Below, in pieces: positions 61,046 through 64,000 of a DNA stretch of 64,000 bases. The first letter of the stretch is position 1; each line of letters opens with the position of its first letter. The translations under genes and the position numbers were made by a program. Source of the stretch: Spartobacteria bacterium (GTDB taxonomy: Bacteria; Verrucomicrobiota; Verrucomicrobiia; Chthoniobacterales; UBA10450); assembly GCA_021325495.1 (NCBI GenBank), contig JAJPGZ010000001.1, positions 1 through 64,000 on the forward strand. The letters run 5' to 3'. The notes under the pieces are model-generated. The model was given only the letters and a program-made list of their open reading frames with translations, had not been told where the DNA came from and did no database searches.

Positions 61046-62446
61046 TTTTGCGGTGCGCAATTGCACCGAATCGATGCGCTCGGTCCCGGCATGCAGATCG
61101 GTGATGATGACCAGGTGATCGCCCGGTTTTGTGAGCTGATTGTCGCGCAAATATTTCTCCGCCGTCTCGATCGACGTGTTCGGATCGCCAGTGAACTCGA
61201 TAAAAATCGGACAAACGCCCCATAAGATCGACATCTGCCTTTGCACACGCTCGTCCGGGGTGAAGGCGAAGACGGTGGCGTGCTCTGGCCGCAAATTTGA
61301 AACATTCCGCGCCATCGTTCCGTGACGGGTGAAGACAATTAGCTTCGCCCGCCGGAGAGAATTCGCGAGCACGACCGCCGAGTTCACCGTCTTCTGCCGG
61401 TCGTCTTCCAAAAGCGCGCCGTGCGCGTAACCGGCGCCGCCGCTGCGCTCCGTCCGCAACGCGATGCGATTCAACACCCGCACGCATTCGACCGGATAGC
61501 GTCCAGTTGAAGTTTCACCGCTCAACATAACCGCGTCGGCTTGTTCGAACACCGCGTTCGCCACATCGGTGACTTCGGCGCGCGTCGGCATTGGATTCGT
61601 GATCATCGATTCGAGCATGTGGGTCGCCACTACCACCGGTTTCCCGAACTTGATCGACAACTTCACAATGCGTCGCTGAATGATCGGCAACTCTTCCATC
61701 GCGACTTCAATGCCGAGGTCCCCGCGCGCGACCATGACCGCGTCGGAAGCTTTGATGATATCTTCGAGCGATTCGACCGCGGCTTGATCTTCGATCTTGG
61801 CCACGATTTTCGCGTTGCTCTTTTTCTGCGATAAAATCCGGCGCAATTCTTCGATATCGCTTTTCTCGCGCACAAAACTAAGCGCGACCAAATCCACCCC
61901 GAGCTCCACGCCTAACGAAAGATCGACAATGTCTTTTTCGGTGAGTGGCGGCAGATTCACGCGCACGCCCGGAAGATTGATGTGGCGGCGCGAGCCAAGT
62001 GTGCCGGGCGTGAGCACGCGGCACTTCACGCGATTGGCGCGTTTCTCCAGCACTTCCATCCGGATCATGCCGTTATCGACCAGCACGATGTCGCCGACAT
62101 TGATGTCGTTTACGAGCCCTTCGTAATTTACGTCCACCGAATATTTCTCTTCGCTCTTCGCCCCGCGCACGGTGAACTCGATTACGTCGCCCGGTTTCAA
62201 TTGCAGATCGGTCTTTACCTCGCCCGTGCGAATGGCCGGACCTTGCGTGTCGAGCAGGATGGCGATGGAGCGCTTTGCTTTTTCGGCCAGCTCGCGAATC
62301 AGCGGCACAATCTTTCGCACCCAATCATGCTGGGCGTGGCTCATGTTCAGCCGGAAAACATCCACTCCGGCTTCGATCATTTGCGCGAGGATTTCGCGGC
62401 TCTCGCTCGCCGGCCCGAGCGTGCAGATGATTTTGGTTTTGCGCAT
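61043..62446 (-). CDS. pyk: Pyruvate kinase
   Basis: 467 aa. KIICTLGPASESREIL, FRLNMSHAQHDW, the ISKIENQ-like IVAKIEDQAAVESL, the catalytic VMVARGDLGIEVAMEE and TQMLESM-equivalent VVATHMLESMITNPMPTRAEVTDVANAV are diagnostic. The C-terminal regulatory domain is present. Three 10-mers lie in or next to it, one directly adjoining a CCTAACGA (61911-61928). Confidence 0.96.
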   Translation of the reverse strand: MRKTKIICTLGPASESREILAQMIEAGVDVFRLNMSHAQHDWVRKIVPLIRELAEKAKRSIAILLDTQGPAIRTGEVKTDLQLKPGDVIEFTVRGAKSEEKYSVDVNYEGLVNDINVGDIVLVDNGMIRMEVLEKRANRVKCRVLTPGTLGSRRHINLPGVRVNLPPLTEKDIVDLSLGVELGVDLVALSFVREKSDIEELRRILSQKKSNAKIVAKIEDQAAVESLEDIIKASDAVMVARGDLGIEVAMEELPIIQRRIVKLSIKFGKPVVVATHMLESMITNPMPTRAEVTDVANAVFEQADAVMLSGETSTGRYPVECVRVLNRIALRTERSGGAGYAHGALLEDDRQKTVNSAVVLANSLRRAKLIVFTRHGTMARNVSNLRPEHATVFAFTPDERVQRQMSILWGVCPIFIEFTGDPNTSIETAEKYLRDNQLTKPGDHLVIITDLHAGTERIDSVQLRTAK

Positions 62447-62465
62447 CCGACGATGTCGATCTTCC

Positions 62466-62544
62466 TGTCATTCCGAGCGAAGTCGAGGAATCTCTAATCG
62501 ATTGCTCGCGGCAAGAGATGTCTCGACTCCGCTCAACATGACAA
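62466..62544. repeat. Intergenic inverted repeat with about 30-bp arms
   Basis: The left arm begins TGTCATTCCGAGCGAAGTCG and the right arm ends CGACTCCGCTCAACATGACA. The two are complementary with several mismatches, with about 19 bp between. This TGTCATTCCGAGCG... family is a widespread intergenic element seen in many environmental bacteria (from memory). It may act as a mobile palindromic element or transcript stabiliser. Confidence 0.65.
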
Positions 62545-62545
62545 A

Positions 62546-62580
62546 GAAAAAAAGCGGCGCGCCTTGTTAGGCGCGCCGCT
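62546..62580 (-). terminator. Rho-independent terminator of the DUF4142 gene
   Basis: AGCGGCGCGCC (62553-62563) and GGCGCGCCGCT (62570-62580) form an 11-bp perfect stem; on the minus strand it is followed by seven T. The loop and upper stem (GCCTAACAAGGC on the minus strand) contain a near copy of the GCCTAAC motif, recalling uptake signals that double as terminators in Pasteurellaceae and Neisseria. Confidence 0.85.
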
Positions 62581-62606
62581 CTGCAATCAAACGAATTGTT
62601 TGCGAA

Positions 62607-63176
62607 TTATTTCAGTTTGCCCTGAATCTCTTTCGCCATCTGCAAATGCTGGCTCACGATTTTCGCGGTTTTGTCTGCGAATTTTTTCAAGTCGGCATCG
62701 CTGCCGTCTTTCGCTTCCTTTTGAAACTCGGCCAGATCTTTTTCATGATCCTTTACCATCTGGTCCATGTAATCCTTGTCCGATTTCCATTTGCCCATTG
62801 ACTTCGCCGCCGGCAACGAAACGCCTTCTTCCTTGGCCAGCGCCATCAGCTCGTTGTTCGCTTTGCTGTGATCGGCGACCATGCGATTGCCGAATTTTTT
62901 CACATCGGCGCTCTGCGCATTCTGCGCCGCCATCTTGCCCATCTCCACTTCCATCATCCCGCCTTTGGCCGCGTTCGTGATGAAGTTTTTGTCCTGCGCG
63001 CTGAGTTGTTTGGCGCCCGCTTTTGCAGTTTGGGCCGTCCGCTTCGACGCATCCGTCGGAGCGTTCGGATTTCCGGCCACCGGCGTTTTCCCAAAGGGAT
63101 TGAGCGCGCTGGCGCTGCCGGCGATGGCTACACACGCGAGCGTAGCGATAGAAATAATGATCGATTTGTTTTTCAT
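62607..63176 (-). CDS. DUF4142 periplasmic protein
   Basis: 189 aa from ATG 63174-63176 (MKNKSIIISIATLACVAIA), signal peptide ending ASALN. DUF4142 four-helix ferritin-like pattern: AQDKNFITNAAKGGMMEVEMGKMAAQNAQSADVKKFGNRMVADHSKAN and HEKDLAEFQKEA. Family members are often induced in biofilm or stress and their role is open. Confidence 0.92.
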   Translation of the reverse strand: MKNKSIIISIATLACVAIAGSASALNPFGKTPVAGNPNAPTDASKRTAQTAKAGAKQLSAQDKNFITNAAKGGMMEVEMGKMAAQNAQSADVKKFGNRMVADHSKANNELMALAKEEGVSLPAAKSMGKWKSDKDYMDQMVKDHEKDLAEFQKEAKDGSDADLKKFADKTAKIVSQHLQMAKEIQGKLK

Positions 63177-63196
63177 AAGTTTTTTGTCGGTTGAAA

Positions 63197-63217
63197 ATGC
63201 CGGGGCTTTCCCGGCAT
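63197..63217 (-). terminator. Hairpin ending the TPR gene transcript
   Basis: ATGCCGGG (63197-63204) and CCCGGCAT (63210-63217) make an 8-bp stem with a 5-nt loop. On the minus strand TTTT follows, as in a weak Rho-independent terminator. A 16-bp perfect palindrome GAAGATTCGAATCTTC (63219-63234) abuts it upstream. Confidence 0.6.
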
Positions 63218-63306
63218 TGAAGATTCGAATCTTCACCCGACCTTGGACGTGAAGACAAGCTTCTCCTTCAACCAATCTTCAGCGCGCAAGATCGACAATC
63301 GACCTC

Positions 63307-64000
63307 TCACGGCGTGCCCGCGCCTTGTCGATACGAGCTCTCGACCCGCTCGGCCACGTCCTTGTAACCGTAATCCGCCTCGTAAATTTGCTTCATGCAG
63401 TCGAGCGACTTCGCGGCCTCGCCCATCTGCGCGTAGACCAGCCCGAGATTGTAAACGATCTGCTTCTTCATCGCGTCCATCGAGAGAATCTCGCGCGCCG
63501 CTTCCTCGAGTTGTTTCGTCGCGAGATCGAGCATGCCGAGCTCGCGATAACAAACCCCGAGAAGATTCATCGCTTTCAAACGCGCATTCGGATTTTGGCG
63601 CGCGCGCTGCAATTCCGGGACTGCTTCGCGAAATTGTCCCACGTTCGCCAATTGCTCGCCGAACTCGAAACGCAATTGCAAATCGGTCGGATTGCGCTCG
63701 ACGCGTTTGCGCGCGTCGTCGATGACCAATTCCGCGCGTTGCTTTTTCGCCGCGGCCAATTCCGCCAAGCGTTTGTCGCGTTCGTCGTTGTCGATCTTGT
63801 CCGACGCCAGAAATTCTTCGTGAATGGCGATCTCGCGCTCGGCCCGTTTCATTTTCAAATCCGAAACTTTGCGCACCAGACCCGCGTCGCTCCCGCCGGT
63901 CAGATCGACCGCGTATTGATACCACTGCATCGCGGTGTCGAGATCTTCCTTCTCTTCGTTCAACGCCCCCAGCTTTCGCGCAAGATCGACATTTTGCGGC
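63307..64000 (-). CDS. TPR-repeat protein, 5' end beyond the window
   Basis: At least 230 aa. The frame is open to the right edge: NVDLARKLGALNEEKEDLD precedes the first visible TPR, and the 10-mer at 63982 writes the VDL. TPR-like pairs are DLDTAMQWYQYAVDL, QLRFEFGEQLANVGQFREAVP, LKAMNLLGVCYRELGMLDLATKQL and QIVYNLGLVYAQMGEAAKSLDCM. A long charged coiled segment (about 35-85) holds another copy (SDKIDNDERDKR). Likely a scaffold protein. Confidence 0.7.
   Translation of the reverse strand, partial: PQNVDLARKLGALNEEKEDLDTAMQWYQYAVDLTGGSDAGLVRKVSDLKMKRAEREIAIHEEFLASDKIDNDERDKRLAELAAAKKQRAELVIDDARKRVERNPTDLQLRFEFGEQLANVGQFREAVPELQRARQNPNARLKAMNLLGVCYRELGMLDLATKQLEEAAREILSMDAMKKQIVYNLGLVYAQMGEAAKSLDCMKQIYEADYGYKDVAERVESSYRQGAGTP

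Larger units (their letters stand above)
4376..61918. repeat. Dispersed 8-mer CCTAACGA family, 41 exact copies
   Basis: First bases on the plus strand, reverse copies (TCGTTAGG) marked r: 4376,4804,5463r,5791r,6962,8044,8924r,9497r,11683r,12929,13349,14072r,16147r,16576r,17530,20538,20781,22449,22920,26714r,27745r,28561r,29004,31299,32770r,38837,40759,41719,44901,45731,47640,48512r,49465,49963r,51036,52121r,53906,54132r,55688,56315r,61911. A G normally precedes (GCCTAACGA). About 19 looser copies keep GCCTAAC, for example at 10574, 12556, 21652, 49295 and 62565. Expected for an 8-mer on both strands of 64 kb: about 2. Confidence 0.85.
189..63991. repeat. Dispersed 10-mer AAGATCGACA family, about 106 copies
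   Basis: First bases on the plus strand, reverse copies (TGTCGATCTT/A) marked r, T-variants (TAGATCGACA) marked t: 189,848t,1753r,2060,3001r,3545rt,4010t,6873,8011,8178,8544r,8828,9030r,10037,10087r,10839,10854,11117r,11983r,12853,13130r,13331r,13851r,14413,14917,15091t,15180,15546,15628,15992r,16389,16404,16735,17547r,17562rt,17820r,18919r,19562,20049r,20337r,20871r,20887r,22109r,22156t,22370,22616r,22872r,23924r,24423,24549r,25339,26039r,26168,26280t,26575r,26893,27083r,27793r,27808r,29321,29336,29665,29992r,30007,30282r,30440,30729,32543r,34633r,35089r,35298,35553r,37726,38213r,39036,40199,43527,44738,44841,45873r,45889r,46430,48391rt,48861,49690,49771r,49992r,50864,51197r,52099,52502r,53143r,53924r,54147r,56020r,56759r,58381r,59387r,60978,60994,61224,61919,62454r,63288,63789r,63982. 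The base after it is nearly always A or T. Confidence 0.92.

Noticed and set aside
63219-63234. T-arm of a tRNA (GATTCGAATC)
   Set aside because: It is a 16-bp palindrome beside a hairpin with no cloverleaf partner around it.
189-63991. The 10-mer as a transposon end or operator
   Set aside because: Copies lack flanking repeats or target duplications, occur within essential genes in every reading frame, and are far too many and too exact in the core for one regulator in 64 kb.
189-63991. Simple Dam-site (GATC) or TCGA enrichment as explanation
   Set aside because: The whole 10-mer is conserved, including flanks AA and ACA, while many GATC and TCGA sites outside it are not embedded in the motif.

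Overview
The window looks like a chromosomal segment of a soil-type Verrucomicrobiota, most likely Chthoniobacterales. This is inferred from gene content (an operon of FtsX/MacB 'ADOP' permeases, a PT-linker beta-helix exoprotein, a DUF4142 protein), moderately GC-rich codon use and REP-like intergenic palindromes. No rRNA or tRNA was seen. The only stable RNA is the 3' part of tmRNA at the left edge. Genes are tightly packed, often with 1-4 bp ATGA or GTGA overlaps.

Layout. 1-7.4 kb: tmRNA, a frameshifted receiver-domain gene, a tandem UspA protein, two DUF2238 paralogues, a polysaccharide deacetylase, a TauE/SafE permease, a 27-codon mini-gene and an Nramp-related transporter. 7.5-31 kb: mostly housekeeping and nucleic-acid genes (PHP protein, msrA, trmB, comEC, rarA, an Lhr-type helicase, pilC/gspF, a UbiA-family prenyltransferase, rpiB, a CbpA-type DnaJ, a uracil-DNA glycosylase, a ThuA-like protein, pepF, a serine hydrolase, a YjbQ-family protein, hpt, a MoaD-like protein, a YajQ-family protein and TPR proteins). 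32-51 kb: a minus-strand block with an NtrC-type regulator, an NtrY-type kinase, a consensus sigma-54 promoter, a small membrane protein, a MacA-like adaptor, two MacB-like ATPases, five ADOP permeases and a DUF4097 protein. 51-64 kb: small proteins, an M42 peptidase, a 1356-aa CSLREA/beta-helix exoprotein, a frameshifted comM, a group-2 sigma factor, pyruvate kinase, a DUF4142 protein and a TPR protein that runs off the right edge.

The most striking signal is not a gene. A non-palindromic 10-mer, AAGATCGACA (usually followed by A or T), occurs about 106 times by my manual count, about equally in both orientations, where roughly 0.1 would be expected by chance. It lies inside genes, between genes and even in the tmRNA. 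Eight to nine times it occurs as a pair of copies spaced 15-16 bp. A second motif, GCCTAACGA (41 exact copies of its 8-mer core CCTAACGA), is scattered in the same way. This resembles the DNA uptake sequences of Neisseria and Pasteurellaceae. The window also carries comEC, comM and a type IV pilus/type II secretion pilC homologue, so an undescribed uptake-signal system is my leading hypothesis, though unproven from sequence alone.

Two genes (the receiver at 360-828 and comM at 58316-59846) carry single frameshifts that could be real or assembly errors.
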